This document shows positions 6,786-14,131 of a stretch of 16,336 nt of DNA, piece by piece. Below the pieces are notes generated by a model that had not been told where the DNA came from, did no database searches, and worked only from the letters and a program-made list of their open reading frames with translations. The stretch spans positions 1-16,336 of the forward strand of contig UQEO01000040.1 in assembly GCA_900540095.1 (NCBI GenBank), in the 5' to 3' direction. Origin of the DNA: an uncultured Collinsella sp. (GTDB lineage: Bacteria; Actinomycetota; Coriobacteriia; Coriobacteriales; Coriobacteriaceae). Each line of letters begins with the position of its first letter. Within the stretch, counting starts at the first letter, position 1. The translations under genes were made by a program, and so were the position numbers.

Positions 6786-7946
6786 CTACTTGGACAGCTC
6801 GTCGGCGAGGGCCTCGATCTGAGCGCGCGAGGCGTCGTTGAGCGAACCCAGGACGGTCACTTTGTTCTTCGTCAGGGTGATGTCCTTCATGCCCTCGAGC
6901 TCCTTGGTCATAATCTTGGCCGCTGCAGGCGCCCAGGAACCGGACTCGACAAGCGCCACGGTACGGTTCTGGTAGGCATGCTCGGCAAGTGTGTGGATAA
7001 AGGTGCTCATGAACGGGAAGATCTCGCCCTGATAGGTGATGGAGGCGAGCACCAGGCGGTCGTAGCGGAACGCGTCCTCAACGGCCTCGGCCATATCATC
7101 GCGAGCCAAGTCAAAGACGGAGACCTTCTGGCCGCGGGCCTCGAGCGCAGATGCGAGCGCCTCAACGGCAGCTTTCAGATGGCCATACACGCTCGCATAG
7201 GCAATCGTGATGCCCTCGTCCTCGGGCTGATAGCTCGACCAGGTGTTATAGGTGTCGAGGTAGTAGCCCAGGTTCTCGGTCAGCACGGGGCCGTGGAGCG
7301 GGCAGATGATCTGGATGTCCAGGTCGGCGGCCTTCTTGAGGACGGCCTGCACGAACTTGCCGAACTTACCGACGATGCCAAAGTAGTAGCGGCGAGCCTC
7401 GCAAGCCCAGCCCTCGGGATCCTCGATGTCGTTGGCGCCAAACTTGCCAAAGCCGTCGGCACTAAAGAGCACCTTGTCGGTGGACTCGTAGGAGAAAATC
7501 ACCTCGGGCCAGTGAACGTTGGGGGCGCCGATAAAGGTCAGGCTGTGGCCGCCCAGGTCGAGCACATCGCCCTCTTTGACGACCATCTTGCGCTCGGGGT
7601 AGTCGGTACCAAAGTAGTTGACCATCATGCGGAAGGCGCCCATGCTGGCCACAATCTGTGCCTGGGGATAGCGCTCCATAAAGGCGGCGATGCCGGCGGA
7701 GTGATCGGGCTCCATGTGATGGACGACCAGGTAGTCGGGCGTACGGCCGTCAAGCGCGGCCTCGAGGTTGCCGAGCCACTCGTCAACAAAACCGCCGTCG
7801 ACTGAATCGGCGACAGCGATCTTTTCGCCCAAGATAACGTAGCTGTTGTATGCCATACCGTTCTCGGACACATCGTACTGGCCCTCGAACAGGTCAATGT
7901 CGTGATCGTCGACACCGATGTAGCGGATATCTTTGGTGATCTCCAT
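6786..7946 (-). CDS. Flavodiiron protein (A-type flavoprotein, O2/NO reductase)
   Basis: Cytoplasmic enzyme of anaerobes that reduces oxygen to water and/or nitric oxide to N2O. The N-terminal metallo-beta-lactamase-like domain carries the diiron ligands: H77-x-E79-x-D81-H82 (HHMEPDHS), a His in NVHWPE, an Asp in FSADGFG and a His in CPLHGP. The C-terminal flavodoxin domain starts near residue 250 (ITIAYASVYGHLKAAVEALA, an FMN phosphate-binding loop) and ends near 386. There is no rubredoxin or flavin reductase extension, so this is a class A protein and needs a separate electron donor. The ATG at 7946 is preferred over one at 8009 because AGGAGG lies nine bases upstream and the family begins here. 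It is monocistronic, with its own terminator and a promoter region containing two dyads. Confidence 0.93.
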   Translation of the reverse strand: MEITKDIRYIGVDDHDIDLFEGQYDVSENGMAYNSYVILGEKIAVADSVDGGFVDEWLGNLEAALDGRTPDYLVVHHMEPDHSAGIAAFMERYPQAQIVASMGAFRMMVNYFGTDYPERKMVVKEGDVLDLGGHSLTFIGAPNVHWPEVIFSYESTDKVLFSADGFGKFGANDIEDPEGWACEARRYYFGIVGKFGKFVQAVLKKAADLDIQIICPLHGPVLTENLGYYLDTYNTWSSYQPEDEGITIAYASVYGHLKAAVEALASALEARGQKVSVFDLARDDMAEAVEDAFRYDRLVLASITYQGEIFPFMSTFIHTLAEHAYQNRTVALVESGSWAPAAAKIMTKELEGMKDITLTKNKVTVLGSLNDASRAQIEALADELSK

Positions 7947-7962
7947 CAGGCAAAGCCTCCTA

Positions 7963-8015
7963 GATAGACAAAAGAACCCGTCTATCATAACACTCGTCTT
8001 CATAGCCACGGCTAT
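7963..8015 (-). promoter_or_regulatory. Flavodiiron promoter with two operator-like dyads
   Basis: A minus-strand -10 (TATGAT) lies at 7984-7989. GATAGAC (7963-7969) and GTCTATC (7980-7986), 10 bp apart, form a perfect dyad overlapping the -10 and the presumed RNA start. A second dyad, ATAGCC-ac-GGCTAT (8002-8015), covers the expected -35 position. A redox- or NO-responsive regulator is plausible but unproven. Confidence 0.45.
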
Positions 8016-8075
8016 CCGTCAGCATCCTTACCGATTGTAATTGAGGCGGAATATACTGCCGTTGACCTGCACAAA

Positions 8076-9107
8076 CTATGCGCGCGGTATCGCCGTGCTA
8101 TGTCGAATAATGAGCTGGCCGGGAATACGAATGGCAACGGTTTTGCCCGCCGTACCCGCCTCGGGAACCGCATGCTCGAATACCTCGCGTCCACGCTGAT
8201 GTAAATCGAATCGCACGGTCGTGAGCTCGTTGTGTGCCACAAAATCATCGAGCGAATCGTCGACGCCCACCACGCTCACGTCCTCGGGCACGCGCAGGCC
8301 GCTATCACGCAGCGCGGCAATCGCGCCATTTGCCATCTGATCGTTTGCCGCGTAAATCGCCGTCATGGTGCGGTCGTGCTCGGCCAGATATCTGCCGGCC
8401 TCGTAACCGCTGTTGGCAGACCAGTCACCCTCGAGCGGCTCTGCCGGCTCGATGTGTTTACGCTCGAGCGCATCCTGCCAACCGGCGCGACGAAATTGCT
8501 CGTCGACCGAGAACGACGGGCCGCCAATATAGCGAATCTGCCCGTGTCCCAGCTCAAACAGGTGATTCATAAGCAAGAGCGAGCAGCCGTAATGGTCGGA
8601 ATCGACCGTGGTCACCCGCGGGTGCGCATACATGGTAACGATGACCGTGCCAATGCCCGGCAGTGGATCAAACGTCTCAAAATCGGGCGCCATGCGGCTC
8701 ATGCCGATGATGATGCCGTCCACCGGCAATGCGGCCATACGACGCGTGGCCTCGGCAAGCGAGAATTCCTCGGTCTTGGACATCTCGACCAGCGTGATGG
8801 CGCAATTATGCTCGCGAGCAGCGCTGGCGATGCCGTCGATCATTGAGAGGTTGCCAAACTTGGTGACATCGTTGATGCATAGGCCTACCGAATGGTAACG
8901 GCCGTCGCGCAGCGAGCGACCGGCATAACTCGGACGAAAGCCGAGCTCTTGCATAGCAGCCTGCACGCGCTGGCGCGTCTGCTCGTTAACGTTGGGCAAG
9001 CCGTTGGCGACGCGCGAAACCGTCTGCTGCGAAACGCCAGCAGCGCGGGCGACGTCGGCCATGGAGACCGGACGCGTACCTGTATCGTTGGACGGGCGCC
9101 TTGCCAC
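8076..9107 (-). CDS. LacI/GalR-family transcriptional regulator
   Basis: Sugar-responsive repressor, 343 residues. The N-terminal LacI helix-turn-helix and hinge are clear: MADVARAAGVSQQTVSRVANG then NVNEQTRQRVQAAMQELGF (about residues 16-58). The periplasmic-binding-protein-like effector domain follows, with TTVDSDHYG, IRYIGGPSFS, TAIYAANDQMANGAIAAL and PEDVSVVGVDD. The start is a GTG at 9107 with AAGGTGA five bases upstream. It is divergent from galK, and three copies of a 14-bp motif with a central CG (as in LacI-type operators) lie in the shared gap, so it most likely represses galKT and perhaps itself, with galactose or a derivative as effector. The flavodiiron gene downstream has its own promoter and is probably unrelated. 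Confidence 0.93.
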   Translation of the reverse strand: MARRPSNDTGTRPVSMADVARAAGVSQQTVSRVANGLPNVNEQTRQRVQAAMQELGFRPSYAGRSLRDGRYHSVGLCINDVTKFGNLSMIDGIASAAREHNCAITLVEMSKTEEFSLAEATRRMAALPVDGIIIGMSRMAPDFETFDPLPGIGTVIVTMYAHPRVTTVDSDHYGCSLLLMNHLFELGHGQIRYIGGPSFSVDEQFRRAGWQDALERKHIEPAEPLEGDWSANSGYEAGRYLAEHDRTMTAIYAANDQMANGAIAALRDSGLRVPEDVSVVGVDDSLDDFVAHNELTTVRFDLHQRGREVFEHAVPEAGTAGKTVAIRIPGQLIIRHSTAIPRA

Positions 9108-9200
9108 AGGATCACCTTCACCCTTGCGAGATCTGAATAGCGTGAATGCCGGCCCGGGCAGAAATACATCCCGCGCCGAGGCCCGCTATCGTCGGACGCA

Positions 9201-9214
9201 TGTTAACGTACTCT
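9201..9214 (+). promoter_or_regulatory. LacI-type operator, site 1
   Basis: TGTTAACGTACTCT, matching site 3 at 13 of 14 positions. It lies about 95 bp upstream of the LacI regulator start and is the site closest to that gene, so it may serve autoregulation. Confidence 0.65.
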
Positions 9215-9323
9215 ACTTTTTCTATCTGCATCTCTTCTGCTTTATAAGTCCATACGGCAGTACCGTTCACGGCTGTATTTCTACCGATTACCAGATTCTC
9301 AAAAAGTGACAAGCGATGTGTTA

Positions 9324-9337
9324 TGAGTACGTTAACA
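9324..9337 (-). promoter_or_regulatory. LacI-type operator, site 2 (reverse orientation)
   Basis: The minus strand reads TGTTAACGTACTCA, an exact copy of site 3 in the opposite orientation, with centres 64 bp apart (about six helix turns). This spacing would suit looping by a tetrameric or paired repressor. Confidence 0.7.
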
Positions 9338-9387
9338 TAGCCCGTAACGTGCGGTATCGTGAACACTTGGTTCATGCCGCTTTAAGT

Positions 9388-9401
9388 TGTTAACGTACTC
9401 A
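9388..9401 (+). promoter_or_regulatory. LacI-type operator, site 3, next to galK
   Basis: TGTTAACGTACTCA, 44 bp before the galK start. A weak promoter candidate (TTGGTT at 9367-9372, 17-bp spacer, TTAACG at 9390) would place the site over the -10, so bound repressor would block transcription. The rest of the 9108-9445 gap shows no gene. Confidence 0.7.
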
Positions 9402-9445
9402 TAACGACGCAAAACCCACCCGGGCGCGCCAAGGAAAGGACTCCC

Positions 9446-10651
9446 ATGACCACCCCCGACGAAAAGACATTCGCCACGCTCACCAAGCTGTTTGAGGAGG
9501 AATTTGGCCCCATCGGCGACCGCCAGGTTCTCTATGTGCACGCGCCCGGCCGTTCCGAGATCAGCGGCAACCACACCGATCACGAGGGCGGCCACGTTAT
9601 CGCCGGCTCGCTCGATGTCGCCGTTGACGGCATCGCCGTGGCAACCGACTCCAACAAGATTCGCGTCGCCGACGAGGGCTACCCCACCTTTGAGATCACG
9701 CTCGACACGCTGGATATTCAAGCGTCCGAGAAGGGCACGTCCGCGAGCCTCGTCCGCGGCATGGCCCACGAAATCGCAGCGCTTGGTGTTGAGCCCCAGG
9801 GCTTCGATTTCGCCTTCACCTGCTCTGTCCCCTCGGGCGGCGGCCTTTCCAGCTCTGCCGCCGTCGAGGCCGCGTACGGTCGTGCTATGGAAACCCTCTG
9901 GGGCGCACCCGCCATCGAGCCCGTCGCGCTCGCCCAGATGAGCCAGCGCACCGAGAACAACTATTACGGCAAGCCCTGCGGTCTGATGGACCAGGCCGCC
10001 GTGTGCCTGGGCGGCCTTGCCTACATGGACTTTGAGGACCAGGCTCAGCCTAAAACCCAGAAGCTCGAGCTCAACTTTGAGGATCACGGCTACGCGCTCG
10101 TGCTCGTTAAGGTCGGTGCCGACCACGTGGCCGCCACCGATGACTATGCCGCCGTTCCGCGCGAGATGCAGGACGTTGCCGCCGAGTTTGGCAAGGCACG
10201 CCTATGCGAGGTAAACGTCGCCGACTTTGACGCCAAGCTCCCCGAGCTGCGCGCCAAGCTGGGCGACCGCGCCTGCCTGCGCGCCGTTCACTACTGGTAC
10301 GAGAACGGCCTGGTCGACAAGCGCTGGGCAGCCCTGAACGCCGGCGACATCGACCAGTTCCTGGTCTTGACGCGCGAGTCCGGCGCCAGCTCTGCCATGT
10401 ACCTGCAGAATGTCGTTGCCAAGCTGGGCTCCGAGCAGCCCTCGATGTATGCCCTGGCGCTGGCCGAGCACGTGCTCGACGGCCGCGGCGCCGTCCGCAT
10501 CCACGGCGGCGGCTTTGGCGGCACCATCCAGGCCTTCGTGCCGCTCGACCTGGTCGACACCTTTATCACCAAGATGAACGGCTGGCTGGGCGAGGGCTCT
10601 GCCCGTCACTACGCTATCTCTGACAAGGGGGCTTACGCGGCATGGCTGTAA
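9446..10651 (+). CDS. galK: Galactokinase
   Basis: Phosphorylates alpha-D-galactose to galactose 1-phosphate, the first committed Leloir step. At 401 residues it is the usual length for this GHMP-superfamily enzyme. The galactokinase signature appears as GRSEISGNHTDHEGGHV (residues 35-51), with R36 and D45; the commoner form is GRVNLIGEHTDYNDG, so this is a divergent version. The ATP-binding motif is VPSGGGLSSSAA (128-139), the likely catalytic base is D182 in GLMDQ, and the C-terminal GHMP motif is GGGFGG. AAGGAAAGGA precedes the ATG. It overlaps galT by 10 bp, and both are probably under the divergent LacI regulator. Confidence 0.95.
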   Translation: MTTPDEKTFATLTKLFEEEFGPIGDRQVLYVHAPGRSEISGNHTDHEGGHVIAGSLDVAVDGIAVATDSNKIRVADEGYPTFEITLDTLDIQASEKGTSASLVRGMAHEIAALGVEPQGFDFAFTCSVPSGGGLSSSAAVEAAYGRAMETLWGAPAIEPVALAQMSQRTENNYYGKPCGLMDQAAVCLGGLAYMDFEDQAQPKTQKLELNFEDHGYALVLVKVGADHVAATDDYAAVPREMQDVAAEFGKARLCEVNVADFDAKLPELRAKLGDRACLRAVHYWYENGLVDKRWAALNAGDIDQFLVLTRESGASSAMYLQNVVAKLGSEQPSMYALALAEHVLDGRGAVRIHGGGFGGTIQAFVPLDLVDTFITKMNGWLGEGSARHYAISDKGAYAAWL

Positions 10652-12270
10652 TGACCGACGCGCGCGAGGCTGCGCAGAACCTGATCGAGTACGCTATCCA
10701 CCGATCGATGATCGGACAGGACGACCGCATCTGGGCCTACAACACCATTCTGGAGTGCATCGGCGCCACGGGCCCCGCGCTCAACATGGCCTGGGCGCTC
10801 AAGACCGAGAAGATTTCGCTCTTGCACCCCGATACCCTGCCCGATTTTGACCTGGAGGGCACGCTCGCCGCGCTTTCCGAGGCCGCCGTTGCCAACGGTG
10901 CTGCCGAAGACACGGTGTCGGGCCGCGACCGCATCGCCATGCGCATCATGGGCGCGCTCATGCCGAGGCCTTCGGTTGTAAACGAGGAGTTCAACGGCCG
11001 CATGGGCGTCAACGAGCCCCGCGCCGCGACCGACTGGTTCTACGGTCTGTGCTGCGACGCCGGCTACGTGCGCCGTGCCGCCATCGCGCGCAACATCAAA
11101 TGGCGCACCCCCACCAACTGGGGCGACCTGGAGATCACCATCAACCTGTCGAAGCCCGAGAAGGACCCGCGCGACATTGCCGCAGCCGGCGCCGCAAAGA
11201 ACACGGGCGAGAAGTATCCCGCCTGCCAGCTGTGCATCGAGAACGAGGGCTATCCCGGACGCTCCGCCGCAGCCGACGGCGGCGCCCATCCCGCCCGCCA
11301 GAACCTACGCGTTATCCCCATTCAGCTCAACGACGAGCGCTGGGGCTTCCAGTACAGCCCGTACGCATACTTTAACGAGCACTGCATTGCTATGAGCTCC
11401 GAGCATCGCCCGATGCACGTCGACCGCAAGGGGCTGACCTGCCTGCTCGATTTTGTGGACCTGTTCCCGCACTACTTTATTGGCTCCAACGCCGACCTGC
11501 CCATCGTGGGCGGCTCGATTCTGTCGCACGACCACTTCCAGGGCGGCGCGCACGAGTTCCCCATGATGCATGCCGCCGAGGTCTCGCAGTTTAGCGTGCC
11601 CGGCTTTGACCAGGTCAGCGGCACCGTGTTGCAGTGGCCGCTTTCGGTGCTGCGACTGCGCTCGCACGACCGCACCCAGCTGCTCGATGCTGCCGAGAAG
11701 ATTATCCTCGCCTGGCGCGAGTGGACCGACGAGTCCGTGGGCGTTATCGCACACACAGCCGACGGCGTAGCGCACAACACCGTAACGCCCGTCATCCGCC
11801 GCGTCGACTCCCGCGGCAACGCCGGCGGCGAAATCTACGAGGCCTACCTGGCGCTTCGCTGCAATATCACGACCGACGAGCATCCGCTGGGCGTATTCCA
11901 CCCGCATGCCGAGTACCACCACATTAAAAAGGAGAACATCGGCCTGATCGAGGTCATGGGCCTGGCAATTCTGCCGCCGCGCCTGGTTCCCGAGCTTGGC
12001 GCTGTCCGCGAGCACTTGCTGGCGGCCAAGGCCGATGCCAGCTACGACCTTGCCGGTGCACTCGAGGGCGATGATCTATGCCGCAGCCACGCCGCATGGG
12101 CCGAGGATGTCTATGCCCGCCGCGCCAACGAGCTTACGGCCGACAACGCCATCGATATCCTGCACGAGGAGGTCGGCGTGGTGTTTGGCCACGTGCTCGA
12201 CAACGCCGGCGTCTTTAAGTGGGACGAAGCCGGCCGCGCCGCCCAACAGCGCTTTATCGACTCGCTGTAG
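10642..12270 (+). CDS. galT: Class II UDP-glucose--hexose-1-phosphate uridylyltransferase
   Basis: Transfers UMP from UDP-glucose to galactose 1-phosphate, giving UDP-galactose and glucose 1-phosphate. The 542-residue length and overall sequence match the Gram-positive class II GalT family, not the ~350-residue E. coli type. The active-site segment is H296-D297-H298-F299-Q300; the second histidine would carry the uridylyl group. A CxxC pair (C195, C198) may bind metal. The ATG at 10642 overlaps the end of galK and has AAGGGGG upstream. A second ATG at 10651 overlaps the galK stop as TAATG, so translational coupling is likely from either. A strong terminator follows 50 bp after the stop. No galE is present in the window, so the epimerase must be encoded elsewhere. 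Confidence 0.95.
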   Translation: MAVMTDAREAAQNLIEYAIHRSMIGQDDRIWAYNTILECIGATGPALNMAWALKTEKISLLHPDTLPDFDLEGTLAALSEAAVANGAAEDTVSGRDRIAMRIMGALMPRPSVVNEEFNGRMGVNEPRAATDWFYGLCCDAGYVRRAAIARNIKWRTPTNWGDLEITINLSKPEKDPRDIAAAGAAKNTGEKYPACQLCIENEGYPGRSAAADGGAHPARQNLRVIPIQLNDERWGFQYSPYAYFNEHCIAMSSEHRPMHVDRKGLTCLLDFVDLFPHYFIGSNADLPIVGGSILSHDHFQGGAHEFPMMHAAEVSQFSVPGFDQVSGTVLQWPLSVLRLRSHDRTQLLDAAEKIILAWREWTDESVGVIAHTADGVAHNTVTPVIRRVDSRGNAGGEIYEAYLALRCNITTDEHPLGVFHPHAEYHHIKKENIGLIEVMGLAILPPRLVPELGAVREHLLAAKADASYDLAGALEGDDLCRSHAAWAEDVYARRANELTADNAIDILHEEVGVVFGHVLDNAGVFKWDEAGRAAQQRFIDSL

Positions 12271-12318
12271 CACGCGAGCTCGAACGCACGCACTTAACAA
12301 ATAGCGCCTACACGACCG

Positions 12319-12356
12319 CGGCGCCCGCCGGCAACATCGCCGGCGGGCGCCGTTTT
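12319..12356 (+). terminator. galKT intrinsic terminator
   Basis: A perfect 14-bp GC-only stem (12319-12332 with 12339-12352) has a 6-base loop and is followed by TTTTCT. It lies about 50 bp after the galT stop codon. A second dyad, TGATGCAA (12358-12365) / TTGCATCA (12377-12384), follows directly. Confidence 0.92.
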
Positions 12357-12388
12357 CTGATGCAAGGGTAGCTAATTTGCATCAAAAC

Positions 12389-12435
12389 AAGGAGTGTTCC
12401 AAACTGCCGGCAGAGAAGGAGCGCCCCAAGTGCCG
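12389..12435 (+). repeat. Direct repeat, left copy, flanking the DUF4143 ATPase locus
   Basis: About 47 bp starting AAGGAGTGT and containing CCAAACTGCCGGCA. It is nearly identical to 13898-13945 over the first 32 bp (differences are transitions) and more diverged after that. No other copy was seen in the window. It could be a REP-type sequence or the boundary of an inserted cassette. Confidence 0.75.
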
Positions 12436-12444
12436 ACCTAAACC

Positions 12445-12533
12445 CCACATTATTCGATGGAAAAACGTGGTTACCTCCCACATTATTCGATGGAACAACG
12501 TGGTTTACTCCCACATTTTTCGATGGAAAGACC
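12445..12533. repeat. Three tandem 33-bp repeats upstream of the DUF4143 ATPase
   Basis: Units begin at 12445, 12478 and 12511, each exactly 33 bp apart. The core is CCACATTATTCGATGGAA followed by AACGTGG; the third unit loses its right half and runs into AAGACC-aaaac-GGTCTT (12528-12544). Read on the minus strand, each full unit folds into an 11-bp stem with two G-U pairs and a CATC loop. On the plus strand those two positions are A-C mismatches. The array ends where the -35 of the ATPase promoter should be. Operator iterons or minus-strand RNA hairpins are both possible. It is not CRISPR: there are no unique spacers. Confidence 0.85.
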
Positions 12534-12543
12534 AAAACGGTCT

Positions 12544-12568
12544 TATACTAACCATGATCGTTAGGAGG
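12544..12568 (+). promoter_or_regulatory. Candidate -10 and ribosome site of the DUF4143 ATPase gene
   Basis: TATACT at 12544-12549 is a good -10; the -35 position falls inside the third tandem repeat and is weak (CGATGG). AGGAGG at 12563-12568 lies only four bases before the ATG. The predicted leader is under 20 bases. Confidence 0.5.
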
Positions 12569-12572
12569 CAGT

Positions 12573-13874
12573 ATGCAGCGACAGCTAATGGACGAACTCA
12601 TCGCTTGGAAATCTAGGGCAAACCGCAAGCCCCTCCTGCTTAAGGGGGCCCGCCAGACGGGAAAAACCTGGCTTCTTAACGAATTCGCAGGCCAGCAGTA
12701 TCAAAACGTCATCCGCTTTGACTTTATGCTCGAACCGGGCGCACGTTCGCTGTTCGACGGAAGCCTTGACCCCAAACGCATCATCTCCCAGATAGAGCTC
12801 CTGCGCGGCCAGACCATAACGCCGACAGACACACTCATCATCTTCGACGAAATCCAAGAGGCACCGCGTGGCATCACCTCGCTCAAATACTTCAACGAGC
12901 TGGCGCCGGAATACCATATCGTGGCAGCCGGCTCCTATATGGGACTCGCGCTCCGACGCGAAAACGAGTCGTTCCCCGTCGGCAAGATTGACCAGCTTAC
13001 CATGCGCCCCATGGGGTTTGTCGAGTTCGTTCGTGCCGTCGATGGCGATCCGCTCGCAGATGCCATCCTTGCCGCAGACATGGACCTGCTGGCAAACGTT
13101 TCCGAAAAGCTCGAGCGCCTGCTCAAGGAATACCTCGTTGTCGGTGGCATGCCAGAAGTTGTCTCCGCTTTCGCCACCTCCCACGATTTCATCGAGGCCC
13201 GCAGGCTTCAGCAGCAAATCATCGAAGCTTACGAATCCGATTTTGGCAAGCATGCGCCAGCCCGCATCGTCGAGCGCATGAGGCTGGTTTGGAAATCCCT
13301 TCCCGGCCAGCTCGCAAAGGAAAACAAGAAGTTCGTCTACGGTGCGCTCCGCCCCGGGGCGCGCGCACGCGATTTTGAGGAAAGCCTCCAGTGGCTCATG
13401 GACTATGGAATCGTTCATAAGGTACCACGTGTTTCCGCCCTAAGAGCACCGCTCACAAGCTACGAGGATCTCTCGGGCTTCAAGCTGTTCTGCATCGACA
13501 CCGGCATCCTCGGAGCACTCTCCGGCCTCTCGCCAGCCATTGTTCTGAACGGGCCCGCTGTTTTTACGGAGTTCAAAGGCTCGCTGACCGAGCAATACGT
13601 CGCACAGGAGCTTTTGCTCCAAGGCAAAACTCCCGCGTATTGGTCATCCTCCTCCGGCAATGCAGAGACTGACTTTGCCGTCGACCATGCGGGGACCGTG
13701 CTTCCGCTCGAGGTCAAGGCGGCAGAGAATCTCAAAGCAAAGAGCCTGAGGATTGCCTGCGAGAAGTTCAAGCTCGAGCGCTGCGTGAGAACATCGTTAG
13801 CGGCATATAGAGACGAAGGCACGCTCGTCAACATTCCGCTCTGGGAGATTGGGCAAATCGACAAGCTAGCATAG
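12573..13874 (+). CDS. AAA_14/DUF4143 family ATPase
   Basis: A 433-residue protein of the widespread AAA_14 plus DUF4143 family, whose cellular role is not established. Walker A is GARQTGKT (25-32) and Walker B is LIIFDEIQ with D92 and E93. A sensor-like AAGSYMG follows near 115. The segment FVEFVRAVDGD, then LLKEYLVVGGMPEVVSAF, is typical of the family. The C-terminal DUF4143 domain contains TEQYVAQELL and ETDFAVDHAGTVLPLEVKAA, an arrangement like a PD-(D/E)xK nuclease core (D ... EVK). There is no signal peptide or membrane segment. It stands alone, with tandem repeats upstream and a ~47-bp direct repeat on both sides, so it may be a mobile or frequently exchanged locus. It has more AAA/AAG-Lys and mixed codons than galT. 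Defence or toxin-like roles have been suggested for related loci, but nothing here proves one. Confidence 0.88.
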   Translation: MQRQLMDELIAWKSRANRKPLLLKGARQTGKTWLLNEFAGQQYQNVIRFDFMLEPGARSLFDGSLDPKRIISQIELLRGQTITPTDTLIIFDEIQEAPRGITSLKYFNELAPEYHIVAAGSYMGLALRRENESFPVGKIDQLTMRPMGFVEFVRAVDGDPLADAILAADMDLLANVSEKLERLLKEYLVVGGMPEVVSAFATSHDFIEARRLQQQIIEAYESDFGKHAPARIVERMRLVWKSLPGQLAKENKKFVYGALRPGARARDFEESLQWLMDYGIVHKVPRVSALRAPLTSYEDLSGFKLFCIDTGILGALSGLSPAIVLNGPAVFTEFKGSLTEQYVAQELLLQGKTPAYWSSSSGNAETDFAVDHAGTVLPLEVKAAENLKAKSLRIACEKFKLERCVRTSLAAYRDEGTLVNIPLWEIGQIDKLA

Positions 13875-13897
13875 GCGCTGTGGAGGGGGTGCCCCGT

Positions 13898-13945
13898 AAG
13901 GAGTGTCCCAAACTGCCGGCAAAAAAGGAACGTCCCTATCTGCCG
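13898..13945 (+). repeat. Direct repeat, right copy, flanking the DUF4143 ATPase locus
   Basis: This copy starts 24 bp after the ATPase stop codon and matches 12389-12435 closely (AAGGAGTGTCCCAAACTGCC, then GGCA and AAGGA). The two copies bracket 1.46 kb containing the tandem repeats and the ATPase gene. Confidence 0.75.
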
Positions 13946-13977
13946 CATTCCCGAAGCAAGGCAACGCCGATGTTTTG

Positions 13978-14107
13978 GCAACGGCAGCGAGCGGGCCGCA
14001 TTTGAGACAAGGTGACGTGAAACGAAAGGGCGCTGACCTTCTGGTCGCGCCCTTGAAGTTGAACGTCAGATTGTCCAAATGCGGCCCGCGCAGCGTCGAG
14101 CCGTTGC
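13978..14107 (+). ncRNA. Structured intergenic element, copy A (candidate RNA or hairpin element)
   Basis: The plus strand folds into one long arm. In order: outer stem 13978-13985/14100-14107; 14-bp stem 13991-14004/14076-14089; bulged A14005; GACAA/TTGTC (14006-14010/14071-14075); GG/GA loop; TGACGT/ACGTCA (14013-14018/14063-14068); GA/GA loop; AAC/GTT (14021-14023/14058-14060); GA/GAA loop; AAGGGCGC/GCGCCCTT (14026-14033/14047-14054) with bulged T14034; and a GACC-TTCT-GGTC cap (14035-14046). Copy B at the right edge keeps the loops, bulges and cap while several stems change by compensating pairs. The purine-purine internal loops exist only on the plus strand, which favours that strand as the folded one. 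It lies between the convergent ATPase and lacC genes. Function unknown; no promoter was identified. Confidence 0.6.
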
Positions 14108-14126
14108 GCGGTTTGGTAAAACCGCG
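14107..14126. terminator. Short hairpin next to the lacC stop codon
   Basis: CGCGGTTT (14107-14114) pairs with AAACCGCG (14119-14126) around a 4-base loop, six bases past the lacC stop. There is no T-run on either strand, so termination would be weak; it may act with the larger structure beside it. Confidence 0.4.
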
Positions 14127-14131
14127 TAACC

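Noticed and set aside
6774..7805. Plus-strand ORF of 343 residues opposite the flavodiiron gene
   Set aside because: Shadow of a clear flavodiiron protein on the minus strand.
12445..12533. Possible CRISPR array
   Set aside because: The units are contiguous 33-bp tandem copies without variable spacers, and there are no cas genes.
12308..12535. Minus-strand ORF of 75 residues with an 11-residue repeat (PSNNVG-type)
   Set aside because: The repeat is only the translation of the 33-bp tandem DNA repeats, and the frame runs on through the galT terminator; no ribosome site.
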